The notes under the pieces: model-generated
What the model was told of the DNA's origin: nothing
The model's database searches: none
What the model saw: the letters and a program-made list of their open reading frames with translations, nothing else
Translations under genes and position numbers: made by a program
DNA from: Pseudomonadota bacterium
Lineage (GTDB): Bacteria > Pseudomonadota > Gammaproteobacteria > GCA-001735895
Length of the DNA stretch: 11,292 nucleotides
Direction of reading: 5' to 3'
Assembly (NCBI GenBank): GCA_022545625.1
Contig: JACZQS010000044.1
Location: 1-11,292 of the forward strand
Shown: piece by piece, positions 1-7,057 of the stretch
How positions within the stretch are numbered: position 1 is the stretch's first letter
Layout: every line of letters begins with the position of its first letter

Positions 1-1132
1 CCGGCTCTGGTTTGCGTTTGAGTGGTTAAAGGGATGGATCCTGACAGGGTTTCCCTGGCTAAGCCTGGGTTATTCTCAGGTCGACTCTCCGTTACACGGG
101 TTTGCGCCGTTTATCGGCGTCTATGGGCTAAGCGCGGTTTGTGTGCTGCTGTCGGTTGCACTGATTCGAGTGGTTAGAAATCGGCAGTACTTTCATATTG
201 CGCTGGTTGTGTTGATCCCGGGCCTGGCGATATCGATACAAAATATCGATTGGACCGAGCCGCAATCGACACCGCTCAGGGTTACGATAGTCCAGGGAAA
301 TATCCCCCAGGAAATAAAATGGCAATACGATCAGCGCCAAAATATTTTTGACATCTACTGGCGGGAAACCAATAAGAACTGGGATAGTGATTTAATTGTC
401 TGGCCCGAAACCGCGATTCCGGGGCGTTCAGAAAATATTGAACAATCGGTATTAATTCCGATGTCTATAGCTGCTACCCAGCAGGGTAGCAGCATTTTGA
501 CTGGTGTAGTGGTGAGCGAGAGTGAAAAGAATATCTTTTACAATAGCATGCTGTTGTTAGGGAGTAGCCAGGGAGCCTACCACAAACGCCACCTGGTGAT
601 GTTTGGTGAATACTACCCGTTGCGCTGGTTGCTCGATTTTATGCGTAGTTTTATCGACATACCCTATTCCGACCTGACATCAGGATCGCGCAATCAACCC
701 CTGATGTCAGTAAATGAAACCCGGCTCGGAGTATCGATATGCTTCGAGAATGTCTTCAGTCGAGATATTATGACAGCCCTGCCCGAAGCTAATTTGCTCG
801 TCAATGCCAGCAATGACGCCTGGTTCGGGGATTCGCTGGCGCCGCACCAACATTTGCAGATTGCGCAAATGCGTGCGCTCGAGACCGGCCGACCCATGGT
901 GCGGTCGACAAATACCGGCATCAGTGCCTTTATCGATTATCGGGGGCGGATTATCGAATCTACCGAACAGTTTAATACCCAATCGATCACTCGCGAAATG
1001 CTAGGTCGAATCGGTGTGACGCCTTTTTATTATTTTGCCCAGGTGCAGGGCCTACTGGCGGCGTTGATTCTTGTGGTCCTGTTGATTTTTGTATTCAGGT
1101 TTCGATCATTACCCGCGATTACCACATCGTGA
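1..1132 (+). CDS. lnt: Apolipoprotein N-acyltransferase, 5'-truncated by window edge
   Basis: Lnt is the inner-membrane enzyme that transfers an acyl chain from a phospholipid to the N-terminal cysteine of diacylated lipoproteins, the last step of lipoprotein maturation. The reading frame is open from base 2, so 376 residues are visible; about 130 N-terminal residues (the first membrane helices) lie outside, judging from the usual ~510 aa. The beginning, with EWLKGWILTGFPWLSLGYSQ, is a typical Lnt membrane-domain segment, followed by two further hydrophobic stretches. The nitrilase-like periplasmic domain carries the whole Glu-Lys-Cys triad: Glu in VWPETAIPG (codon 407-409), Lys in YHKRHLV (584-586) and Cys in SICFENVF (740-742), equivalent to E267, K335 and C387 of E. 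coli. SNDAWFG and RSTNTGISA are also family hallmarks. A last helix (GLLAALILVVLLIFVF) closes the protein. A small oddity is Met where KRHLVPFGEY normally has Pro. A gap of 103 bases separates it from leuS. Confidence 0.96.
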   Translation, partial: RLWFAFEWLKGWILTGFPWLSLGYSQVDSPLHGFAPFIGVYGLSAVCVLLSVALIRVVRNRQYFHIALVVLIPGLAISIQNIDWTEPQSTPLRVTIVQGNIPQEIKWQYDQRQNIFDIYWRETNKNWDSDLIVWPETAIPGRSENIEQSVLIPMSIAATQQGSSILTGVVVSESEKNIFYNSMLLLGSSQGAYHKRHLVMFGEYYPLRWLLDFMRSFIDIPYSDLTSGSRNQPLMSVNETRLGVSICFENVFSRDIMTALPEANLLVNASNDAWFGDSLAPHQHLQIAQMRALETGRPMVRSTNTGISAFIDYRGRIIESTEQFNTQSITREMLGRIGVTPFYYFAQVQGLLAALILVVLLIFVFRFRSLPAITTS

Positions 1133-1235
1133 AATAGCGTAGCCCTGGGCGCCAGTACGGACATAGAAAAATCTATTCTCCAGCTGGCTCCTTGTGTATC
1201 CTTCCAACATTTTTCAAGTTCAACATTAATAGTCA

Positions 1236-3695
1236 ATGGATCCTCTGTACGACCCACAAAAACTCGAAGCCCAGGCTCAACAATTCTGGGCAGAATCGGC
1301 AAGCTTTGAAGTCAGCGAAGACCCACAGAGGGAGCGTTATTACTGCCTGTCGATGTTCCCTTATCCCAGTGGCAACCTGCATATGGGGCATGTGCGTAAT
1401 TACACCATTGGAGATGTTATTTCACGTTTCCAACGAATGCTTGGCAAGAACGTGCTGCAGCCGATGGGCTGGGATGCCTTTGGCATGCCAGCCGAAAATG
1501 CAGCGATCAAGAATAATGTGCCGCCGGCAAAGTGGACCTACGAAAATATCGACTACATGCGCGACCAGCTTAAATCCCTCGGTTTCGGTTACGACTGGAA
1601 ACGTGAATTAACGACCTGCAAACCGGAATACTATCGCTGGGAGCAGTGGTTCTTTACCCGCATGATGGAGCGAGGCATAGCTTACAAAAAAACCGCCCCG
1701 GTAAACTGGTGTCCGCTTGATCAAACAGTACTCGCAAATGAACAGGTCATCGAAGGCCGTTGCTGGCGTTGTGATACACCGGTCGAGCGCCGCGAAATTG
1801 CGCAGTGGTTTTTGAAAATTACTGACTACGCCGAACAATTGCTGGCAGATCTCGATACTGTTGAGTGGCCCGAACAGGTGAAAACCATGCAGCGCAACTG
1901 GATTGGGCGATCCGAGGGGATGGAAGTCGAATTCGAGGTGCCCGGGCACGATTCCCTGATGGTTTATACCACCCGACCGGATACCTTGTTTGGAGCAACG
2001 TTTATGGCGATTGCGGCCGAACATCCATTGGCCCTGCTGGCTGCCGAGAACAACCCAAAAATCGCGGCATTTATCGAGGACTGCAAAAAGACCAATACCG
2101 CCGAGGCGGCGCTGGAAAAGATGGAAAAGCTTGGCATTTCACTGGGCATTGATGCTATCAATCCGGTGAACGGTGAATCGATTCCAATATGGGTCGCCAA
2201 CTTTGTACTGATGGGCTACGGCACAGGTGCGATCATGTCGGTACCTGCGCATGACCAGCGCGACTGGGAGTTTGCACGCAAGTACGGTATCGAAATTCGC
2301 CTGGTGGTTACCCCGGCAGATGGATCGAGTATCGATCTGGAATCAGGATCGTATGTCACAAAAGAAGGTGTCTGCTGCAATTCGGCCGAACTCGACGGGC
2401 TCGATTTCGAAACCGCATTTAATAAAATTGCCGATTCGATCGAACTTAAGGGTAAAGGGACCCGGCAAATCAATTACCGCCTGCGTGACTGGGGCGTATC
2501 GCGTCAGCGCTACTGGGGCGCGCCGATTCCGGTGATTAACTGTGATGATTGCGGTACGGTCGCGGTTCCGCCACAGGATTTGCCGGTGATATTGCCTGAA
2601 GATATAGAATTCACCGGCATTGGATCCCCGATTAAAAAGATGGATTCTTTTATCAAGACCAATTGCCCGACCTGTGGCAAGCCGGCTGAACGCGAAACCG
2701 ATACCTTTGATACCTTCATGGAGTCATCCTGGTATTACGGTCGCTTTAGCTGCACCGATCAGGATACGGCCATGCTTGATTCACGTGCCGACTACTGGTT
2801 GCCTGTCGATCATTACATAGGGGGTATCGAACACGCGATATTGCACCTGCTTTACGCGCGTTTTTACCACAAGCTGTTGCGTGACGAGGGGCTGGTGCAG
2901 TCGGACGAACCGTTCAAAAGCCTGTTGACCCAGGGCATGGTGCTCAAAGACGGCAGTAAAATGTCCAAATCTAAAGGCAATACTGTGGATCCGCAACAGC
3001 TGATCGACCGCTTTGGTGCGGATACAGTGCGTTTGTTCATCATGTTTGCCTCGCCCCCGGAGCAATCGCTGGACTGGTCTGATGCCGGTGTCGAGGGCGC
3101 GCACCGATTTCTCAAGCGCCTGTGGAAAGCGATTTACAATCACACGATATCAAACACGGGTGATAACCAGGGCACTGTTCCAGATACGGAATCGCTTAAC
3201 GAGAACCAAAAGGCGATGCGCCTTAAACTTCACCAGACGATTAAAAAGGTGAGTGATGATTACGGCCGACGGCTCACGTTCAATACCGCCATAGCGGCAA
3301 ACATGGAATTGCTCAACTGGGTCAGCAAATTCGACGATCAATCGCCGATGGGGCAGGCGATACGACAGGAAACTTACGAAAATATGGTATTGATGTTATC
3401 GCCAATCATCCCGCACCTTTGCCACCAACTCTGGCAGGACCTGGGACGGGACAGCGTGATCATCGACCATCCCTGGCCGCAGGTCGACGAGGCTGCGCTG
3501 GTCAGGGAGAGCATAGAAATGGTGATCCAGGTGAACGGCAAGCTACGTGGTAAAATGCAAATTAGTGCCGAGACTGATAGGGCCGGTTGCGAGGCGATGG
3601 CAATTAAAAATGAGAAGGTGCAGCGTTACATCAAGGATCGGCCAGTGAAAAAAATTATCGTGGTACCTAAAAAACTGGTCAATATCGTGATATGA
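1236..3695 (+). CDS. leuS: Leucyl-tRNA synthetase, short form
   Basis: Class I aminoacyl-tRNA synthetase that charges tRNA-Leu with leucine in the cytoplasm. Over 819 residues the order is: N-terminus resembling the E. coli enzyme; HIGH-type motif HMGH at 49-52; first Cys cluster C159/C176/C179; CP1 editing domain from about 225 to 415 with TTRPDT (245-250) and HDQRD (339-343), which suggests post-transfer editing is retained; a second metal-site candidate with two CxxC pairs (C436/C439 and C477/C480); ETDTFDTFMESSWYY; KMSKS at 575-579; an anticodon-binding helical domain; and a C-terminal domain ending KKLVNIVI. Only GMVLKDGS stands before KMSKS, so the leucine-specific insertion of roughly 45-50 residues found in E. 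coli is absent, which explains the 819 versus 860 aa. The ATG has no convincing Shine-Dalgarno sequence (upstream ATTAATAGTCA). The 103-base gap upstream contains no clear promoter. The stop codon overlaps a micro-ORF before lptE by ATGA. Confidence 0.98.
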   Translation: MDPLYDPQKLEAQAQQFWAESASFEVSEDPQRERYYCLSMFPYPSGNLHMGHVRNYTIGDVISRFQRMLGKNVLQPMGWDAFGMPAENAAIKNNVPPAKWTYENIDYMRDQLKSLGFGYDWKRELTTCKPEYYRWEQWFFTRMMERGIAYKKTAPVNWCPLDQTVLANEQVIEGRCWRCDTPVERREIAQWFLKITDYAEQLLADLDTVEWPEQVKTMQRNWIGRSEGMEVEFEVPGHDSLMVYTTRPDTLFGATFMAIAAEHPLALLAAENNPKIAAFIEDCKKTNTAEAALEKMEKLGISLGIDAINPVNGESIPIWVANFVLMGYGTGAIMSVPAHDQRDWEFARKYGIEIRLVVTPADGSSIDLESGSYVTKEGVCCNSAELDGLDFETAFNKIADSIELKGKGTRQINYRLRDWGVSRQRYWGAPIPVINCDDCGTVAVPPQDLPVILPEDIEFTGIGSPIKKMDSFIKTNCPTCGKPAERETDTFDTFMESSWYYGRFSCTDQDTAMLDSRADYWLPVDHYIGGIEHAILHLLYARFYHKLLRDEGLVQSDEPFKSLLTQGMVLKDGSKMSKSKGNTVDPQQLIDRFGADTVRLFIMFASPPEQSLDWSDAGVEGAHRFLKRLWKAIYNHTISNTGDNQGTVPDTESLNENQKAMRLKLHQTIKKVSDDYGRRLTFNTAIAANMELLNWVSKFDDQSPMGQAIRQETYENMVLMLSPIIPHLCHQLWQDLGRDSVIIDHPWPQVDEAALVRESIEMVIQVNGKLRGKMQISAETDRAGCEAMAIKNEKVQRYIKDRPVKKIIVVPKKLVNIVI

Positions 3696-3757
3696 AATCG
3701 TTTCGAGTGCAGACTGGAAGGATACTATTCCTCCTGCTTTTTAGTTTGTCAGATTGA
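3692..3757 (+). promoter_or_regulatory. Signal-peptide-like micro-ORF in frame upstream of lptE
   Basis: An ATG at 3692 overlaps the leuS stop codon as ATGA and opens a 21-codon frame in the same phase as lptE. It begins MKSFRVQTGR, continues with a hydrophobic core ILFLLLFSLS, and ends in TGA at 3755-3757. Only the triplet ATA separates this stop from the lptE ATG. The peptide has the positive N-region and hydrophobic core of a signal peptide, but stops where a lipobox would follow. It may be the disabled original start of lptE, a leader that couples lptE translation to leuS by stop-and-restart, or chance. The overlap and frames are read directly from the sequence; the role is inference. Confidence 0.4.
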
Positions 3758-3760
3758 ATA

Positions 3761-4255
3761 ATGTATTTATCGCGCTCAATAGTGATGGTTTTCCTGGTAG
3801 CCAGTCTCACCGCCTGCGGTTTTCATCTGCGAGATAGTACGAGACTGCCGCTACCACTAATTACAATCCTGTTGCTTACCGAAGATCTGGATAGCAGACA
3901 AAAAATTGAACTAGAACGGCAATTGATACTGGCCGGGGCTAGTTTAAAAGATGTCCAGGTTGGAGATGCTGTCCAGCTTACGGTCGCGATCAGGGTTTTA
4001 CCCGATCGCAGTGTGGTTAATACAGCAGGGCAGGGTGTATCTATTATTCGTATTTTTCGGCAGCTTAGCTACAGCCTGAGCACGGCCACAGGTGAACCGC
4101 TGGTGGACCCAACGACTATCCTGCGTCAACAGGACATCGCTCTCGATAGTAATGAATTGGCCGCGGTTGAATACGAGAAGCAAAATGCCGGGATACTGCT
4201 CGATCAGGAATTGTTCAGGCAGCTGATTCTTCAGCTCAGTCATTTACAGATCTAG
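3761..4255 (+). CDS. lptE: LPS-assembly lipoprotein LptE
   Basis: LptE is the outer-membrane lipoprotein that plugs the LptD barrel and helps insert lipopolysaccharide into the outer leaflet. The 164 aa product has a short signal peptide with lipobox L16-T17-A18-C19 followed by GFHLR, the classic start of mature LptE. Gly at +2 of the mature protein fits sorting to the outer membrane. The rest shows the family pattern: Q-rich/E-rich helix with LERQLILAGA, a beta region RVLPDRSVV and RQLSYSLSTATGEPLVDPTTI, and a C-terminal helix ending DQELFRQLILQLSHL. The size fits the family. The position directly after leuS is conserved in Gammaproteobacteria. An in-frame TGA lies one codon before the ATG, so this is the first usable start in the intact frame; it lacks a good Shine-Dalgarno sequence, consistent with coupling to the upstream micro-ORF. 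Confidence 0.93.
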   Translation: MYLSRSIVMVFLVASLTACGFHLRDSTRLPLPLITILLLTEDLDSRQKIELERQLILAGASLKDVQVGDAVQLTVAIRVLPDRSVVNTAGQGVSIIRIFRQLSYSLSTATGEPLVDPTTILRQQDIALDSNELAAVEYEKQNAGILLDQELFRQLILQLSHLQI

Positions 4256-4290
4256 GGCACCGCGTAAAAAGTGCATTTTTTACTGTGCCC
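4255..4290 (+). terminator. Hairpin after lptE, possible terminator
   Basis: GGGCAC (4255-4260) pairs with GTGCCC (4285-4290), and inside it GTAAAAA (4264-4270) pairs with TTTTTAC (4277-4283), leaving a six-base loop. It begins at the last base of the lptE stop codon and precedes a new promoter, so it probably marks the end of the leuS-lptE transcript. No T-run follows directly (the nearest, CTTTTTAC, starts at about 4303), so it may instead be an mRNA-stabilising hairpin or an attenuating structure. Confidence 0.4.
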
Positions 4291-4305
4291 TTAAGCATGA
4301 ATCTT

Positions 4306-4334
4306 TTTACCCTTTACCAACAACAGTTTATAAT
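4306..4334 (+). promoter_or_regulatory. Sigma70-type promoter for the four-gene cassette
   Basis: A perfect -10 hexamer TATAAT lies at 4329-4334. Seventeen bases upstream is TTTACC (4306-4311), which matches four of six positions of TTGACA. The predicted start of transcription is near 4341, leaving a leader of about 95 bases before the ATG at 4436. This is the best promoter-like sequence I found in the window and it would make the cassette transcriptionally independent of leuS-lptE. Confidence 0.6.
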
Positions 4335-4370
4335 CCCTGTTTTTATCCGACTAATAAATTGCTACAGGGA
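4334..4370. repeat. Inverted repeat at the cassette promoter
   Basis: TCCCTGT (4334-4340) is repeated in inverted orientation as ACAGGGA (4364-4370). Nested inside are TTTAT (4342-4346) and ATAAA (4354-4358). The left arm starts on the last base of the -10 hexamer, so the element could be an operator covering the transcription start, or, if transcription starts slightly earlier, a 5' leader hairpin. The structure is visible; the regulatory meaning is inferred. Confidence 0.4.
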
Positions 4371-4435
4371 TGAGCAATATTTGATAAGCGGATAAATGAA
4401 GTTGCCGGATTTGATAGTGAGGCGAGTGAGACCCT

Positions 4436-5011
4436 ATGTCTAATATGGTTGAGCCTGGTCCACCAGTGCGACGCCCCAATCCACTGATCTGGATAGGCCT
4501 GATAGTAATTGGCTTGATAATCTATATTTTCCTGTCCGCGGATCGAGGTGGATGGAAAAAACCAGCTGGGGAAGTCGCAGAGGTAGGTATCAGCGGGGAA
4601 TTCGAGCGCAGCTTGTTGATCCCCCCGGGGATGCGGGCCCGCCAATATATCGCAGAAATTCGCGAGGCCAATCAGCCTTATCCACTCGCCAGCGTATTTG
4701 AAAAGGGTTCCGGATATCAGAATGAGGGCAGCCTGGCCGACGCCCATTTGCTGTATTTCTTTAGTGCCAGGGAAGGATACCTGCCGGCAATGATGAAGCT
4801 GGGTGAGCTGGCAGATCCTGTATTATTTCGTGCCGAAGATAGTCTGCTCGATCGTGCCGATGTGATCCAGGCGTACAAATGGTATCAAAAAGCTGCGGCA
4901 CAGGGACATCAGCCTGCAGTCGATCGGGTTCGAAACCTGCGGAGCTGGGCAACTGCAGAATCGAAGGTTGGTAACGCCGATGCACGCCAGTTACTGCTAA
5001 ATTTCGAGTAA
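4436..5011 (+). CDS. Single-pass membrane protein with Sel1-like repeats
   Basis: A 191 aa protein of unknown specific function, first gene of the cassette. A short cytoplasmic N-terminus containing two arginines (R12, R13) precedes one hydrophobic helix at about 17-34 (LIWIGLIVIGLIIYIFLS), so the positive-inside rule puts the remaining ~155 residues in the periplasm. This part carries Sel1/TPR-like helical repeats: a degenerate one at about 99-128 (ADAHLLYFFSAREGYLPAMMKL) and a good one at about 142-167 with AYKWYQKAAAQGHQPAV. Sel1 repeats usually mediate protein-protein contacts, so a scaffold or adaptor for the other periplasmic cassette products is a reasonable inference. An in-frame TGA seven bases upstream rules out a longer form; a second ATG four codons in (4445) is possible. 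GTGAG five bases before the ATG may serve as ribosome-binding site. The next gene starts 22 bases downstream, pointing to an operon. Confidence 0.8.
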   Translation: MSNMVEPGPPVRRPNPLIWIGLIVIGLIIYIFLSADRGGWKKPAGEVAEVGISGEFERSLLIPPGMRARQYIAEIREANQPYPLASVFEKGSGYQNEGSLADAHLLYFFSAREGYLPAMMKLGELADPVLFRAEDSLLDRADVIQAYKWYQKAAAQGHQPAVDRVRNLRSWATAESKVGNADARQLLLNFE

Positions 5012-5015
5012 CAAC

Positions 5016-5021
5016 AGGGAG
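5016..5021 (+). promoter_or_regulatory. Ribosome-binding site candidate for the TTG-started vWA gene
   Basis: AGGGAG lies 12 bases before the TTG at 5034, a long but usable spacing. An in-frame TGA at 5025-5027 excludes any earlier start, and the first in-frame ATG (codon 34) would remove the signal peptide, so TTG is the most likely start. Confidence 0.45.
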
Positions 5022-5033
5022 CCTTGAACTGGA

Positions 5034-6992
5034 TTGAAAACTATTTTGGCATCAGTAATACGAACCCTGGGTTTCGCTCTGGTAGTTGTTGTCACCGCTA
5101 GTCTTCAGGCGGGCACAGACAAACCGCTGGTAATGGAAGGTAAAAAAACCTTGTATCAACGGGTACTCAGCGTACCCGATGCACGACTCTATGAATCGCC
5201 TGATCGCGCGAGCGAGTCGAGCGAAATGACACCCTTTAGTGTTTTGTACGTATACCAAAAACGTGATAGCTGGATCAAGGTTGGTCACGGTAGTTTTGGT
5301 AAGACCGCGGGCTGGATGCAGAGTCAAGAGACTATAGTCTGGAATCAGGCGCTGACAGTTTCGTTCAGGGATCCTCAGGATATTCAGCGGGTCATGCTAT
5401 TTAATACCAGGCAGTCGATCCAGCAACTGATCGACGATTACGATACGGAGACCTATCAGCGCTTATACCATGCGGTAGTTAACGATGAGTCGAGCGAAGA
5501 CTCCCCGGTGATCGCGATCCAACCCGCAGCACATGTGGATATTCGCGAAAATTTCTACCTGGTTCCAATCAAGCAGTATGAGGATATTTACCTCGGCAAC
5601 GAACAGGCGAGACTGCTGCAAATCGCGACTGTGCCGTTGGAGGAGAATAATTTAAGCGATTCCAGTCTAGTAGAGCGCAGTGCTAACACGCGCAGTTACC
5701 GTAGCGGTATTCATTTTGTAATTGATTCGACTGTGTCTATGGGTCCTTATATTAATCGCACCCGGGAAGCAGTGGCAAAGGTCTATTCTGCTATCGAGAA
5801 ACAGGGGCTCACCAACCAGGTGAGTTTCGGCCTGACAGCGTACCGAGATAACCTCGACCAGGTACCTGAACTCGAATATTTAACCCGGCGTTACGTCAGC
5901 CTGGAACAGGGTGCCGACGTCGAGCAGTTCTTCAATCGTGTCAACGAACTCAGCGCTTCCTCGGTGTCCAGTCGTGATTTTCGGGAAGATGCCTACGCCG
6001 GTATTAAATCAGCCCTCGAAGATACCAACTGGTCGAATTACGACGCCCGCTATATTGTCTTGATTACCGATGCCGGGCCGCGCGAAAGCCACGATTCGCT
6101 CGGCGCAACGGGGCTGAACGCACAGGCGCTACGTCAGCTGGCTTATGACCAGGGCGTATCGATCTGGGTTTTGCACCTGCGTACACCCTCGGCTGCTGCC
6201 GATCATCAAAAAGCGGAGGAGTTGTATAAACAGGTGTCTTATTACCCTGGTATCGGAGACTTCTATTATGGCGTGAGCCTTGGACAGGTTGATGAGTTTG
6301 GTAGCGTCCTGGAGATACTGGCAAATCAGATCACGCAACAGGTATTGGCTACCACGAATGGCGTACCACCGATCCCATTGGCGCAAAACAATGACAGCAA
6401 AACGCAGTTGACCAATTTACAGGATCGTGTTGCCAAGCTCGGTAATGCGCTGCGCATGCGTTATATCCAGAAAGAGTCGGGCAAGCCCCTGCCCAGGGTA
6501 TTTAATGCCTGGATGGTTGACCGCGATTTTATGCATCCTGAGCGATCGGCGGTCGATGTGCGCGTATTACTGACTCGCGATCAGCTAAGCGATCTGAAAA
6601 GTGTGATGCAGCAGGTGCTGGAACTGGCTGAAGAAGGTGTGTTAAGCCCACAAAACTTTATCGACGACCTGAAAAGCCTGGCGGCAACAATAAGCCGCGA
6701 TCCATCGTCGGTGGCAGGCAGCACTTCCGGATCGGGAGCCAATTTGGCAGAGATGGGTTATATGCGCGAGTATATCGAAGATTTGCCCTACACCGGTGAA
6801 GTCATGAACCTGACGCTCGAAAGTTGGGAAGAATGGTCGGCCAAGGTCCAGGTCGAATTCATGAACCGACTCGAAAGCAAAATTAACTACTACCAGGCAT
6901 TGCACGACCATACAGACCTTTGGGTTACTCCGGGTGGCGGTGCAGTTTCCGGTAACTCGGTATTTCCGGTTGCCCTCGACCTGTTGCCCTGA
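5034..6992 (+). CDS. Exported SH3-like / von Willebrand A domain protein (PpkA vWA-like)
   Basis: A 652 aa protein, very likely periplasmic. With the TTG start it has a signal peptide: Lys2, hydrophobic stretch to about residue 24, probable cleavage near SLQA/G. Residues ~40-103 look like a bacterial SH3 domain (RLYESP, YVYQKRDSWIKVG, GKTAGWM). After a linker comes a vWA domain at about 223-385. Its metal site is complete: DSTVS (D231, T233, S235), T268 in GLTAYRD and D346 in LITDAGP. Residues ~440-652 form a further region with a predicted helical stretch (LQDRVAKLGNALRMRY), VRVLLTRDQLSDL, a Ser/Gly linker (~557-569), EDLPYTGEVM and a Trp-rich end. From memory, the DxTxSMxPYI form of the metal motif recalls the periplasmic vWA domain of the type VI secretion kinase PpkA, but no kinase domain is present here. 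It lies 22 bases after the Sel1 gene and 65 before the ABC ATPase gene. The target it binds is unknown. Confidence 0.82.
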   Translation: MKTILASVIRTLGFALVVVVTASLQAGTDKPLVMEGKKTLYQRVLSVPDARLYESPDRASESSEMTPFSVLYVYQKRDSWIKVGHGSFGKTAGWMQSQETIVWNQALTVSFRDPQDIQRVMLFNTRQSIQQLIDDYDTETYQRLYHAVVNDESSEDSPVIAIQPAAHVDIRENFYLVPIKQYEDIYLGNEQARLLQIATVPLEENNLSDSSLVERSANTRSYRSGIHFVIDSTVSMGPYINRTREAVAKVYSAIEKQGLTNQVSFGLTAYRDNLDQVPELEYLTRRYVSLEQGADVEQFFNRVNELSASSVSSRDFREDAYAGIKSALEDTNWSNYDARYIVLITDAGPRESHDSLGATGLNAQALRQLAYDQGVSIWVLHLRTPSAAADHQKAEELYKQVSYYPGIGDFYYGVSLGQVDEFGSVLEILANQITQQVLATTNGVPPIPLAQNNDSKTQLTNLQDRVAKLGNALRMRYIQKESGKPLPRVFNAWMVDRDFMHPERSAVDVRVLLTRDQLSDLKSVMQQVLELAEEGVLSPQNFIDDLKSLAATISRDPSSVAGSTSGSGANLAEMGYMREYIEDLPYTGEVMNLTLESWEEWSAKVQVEFMNRLESKINYYQALHDHTDLWVTPGGGAVSGNSVFPVALDLLP

Positions 6993-7054
6993 GGGAGGTA
7001 TGCCTGAATAATTTCCTGTTATACGCTGGCGATATGCTATTAGCGGGGTGCTGA
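6993..7054 (+). promoter_or_regulatory. Strong Shine-Dalgarno with lipobox-like micro-ORF before the ABC ATPase gene
   Basis: GGGAGG (6993-6998), the strongest ribosome-binding sequence I noticed, sits directly after the vWA stop codon but 59 bases before the next gene. At proper spacing (five bases) is CTG 7004, which opens a frame reading LNNFLLYAGDMLLAGC and then TGA at 7052-7054; an ATG inside the same frame (7034) gives MLLAGC. This frame is in phase with the ABC ATPase gene, whose ATG follows after one triplet (GAT). LAGC is a textbook lipobox, so this might be a lipoprotein remnant or a leader for stop-and-restart translation. CTG starts are rare and the Asp in the hydrophobic part argues against a functional signal peptide. 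Confidence 0.3.
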
Positions 7055-7057
7055 GAT

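Noticed and set aside
1180..1187. Palindrome CCAGCTGG between lnt and leuS.
   Set aside because: A single 8-base palindrome without a promoter-like context or second copy nearby is expected by chance.
2781..3143. Long open frame on the minus strand within leuS (120 aa), and similar minus-strand frames elsewhere.
   Set aside because: They lie opposite well-conserved genes and their translations show no domain-like pattern; they are shadows of the coding strand.
3692..4255. A longer LptE starting at 3692 by reading through the TGA at 3755.
   Set aside because: The downstream ATG already gives a complete signal peptide with lipobox and a normal length; there is no sign of TGA recoding elsewhere in the window.
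4370..4384. Tiny ORF MSNI in the leader of the Sel1 gene.
   Set aside because: Four codons; although CAGGG stands before it, the spacing is too short and nothing further supports translation.
7000..7011. Tiny ORF ATG-CCT-GAA-TAA directly after GGGAGG.
   Set aside because: The ATG is only one base from the Shine-Dalgarno sequence, too close for initiation.
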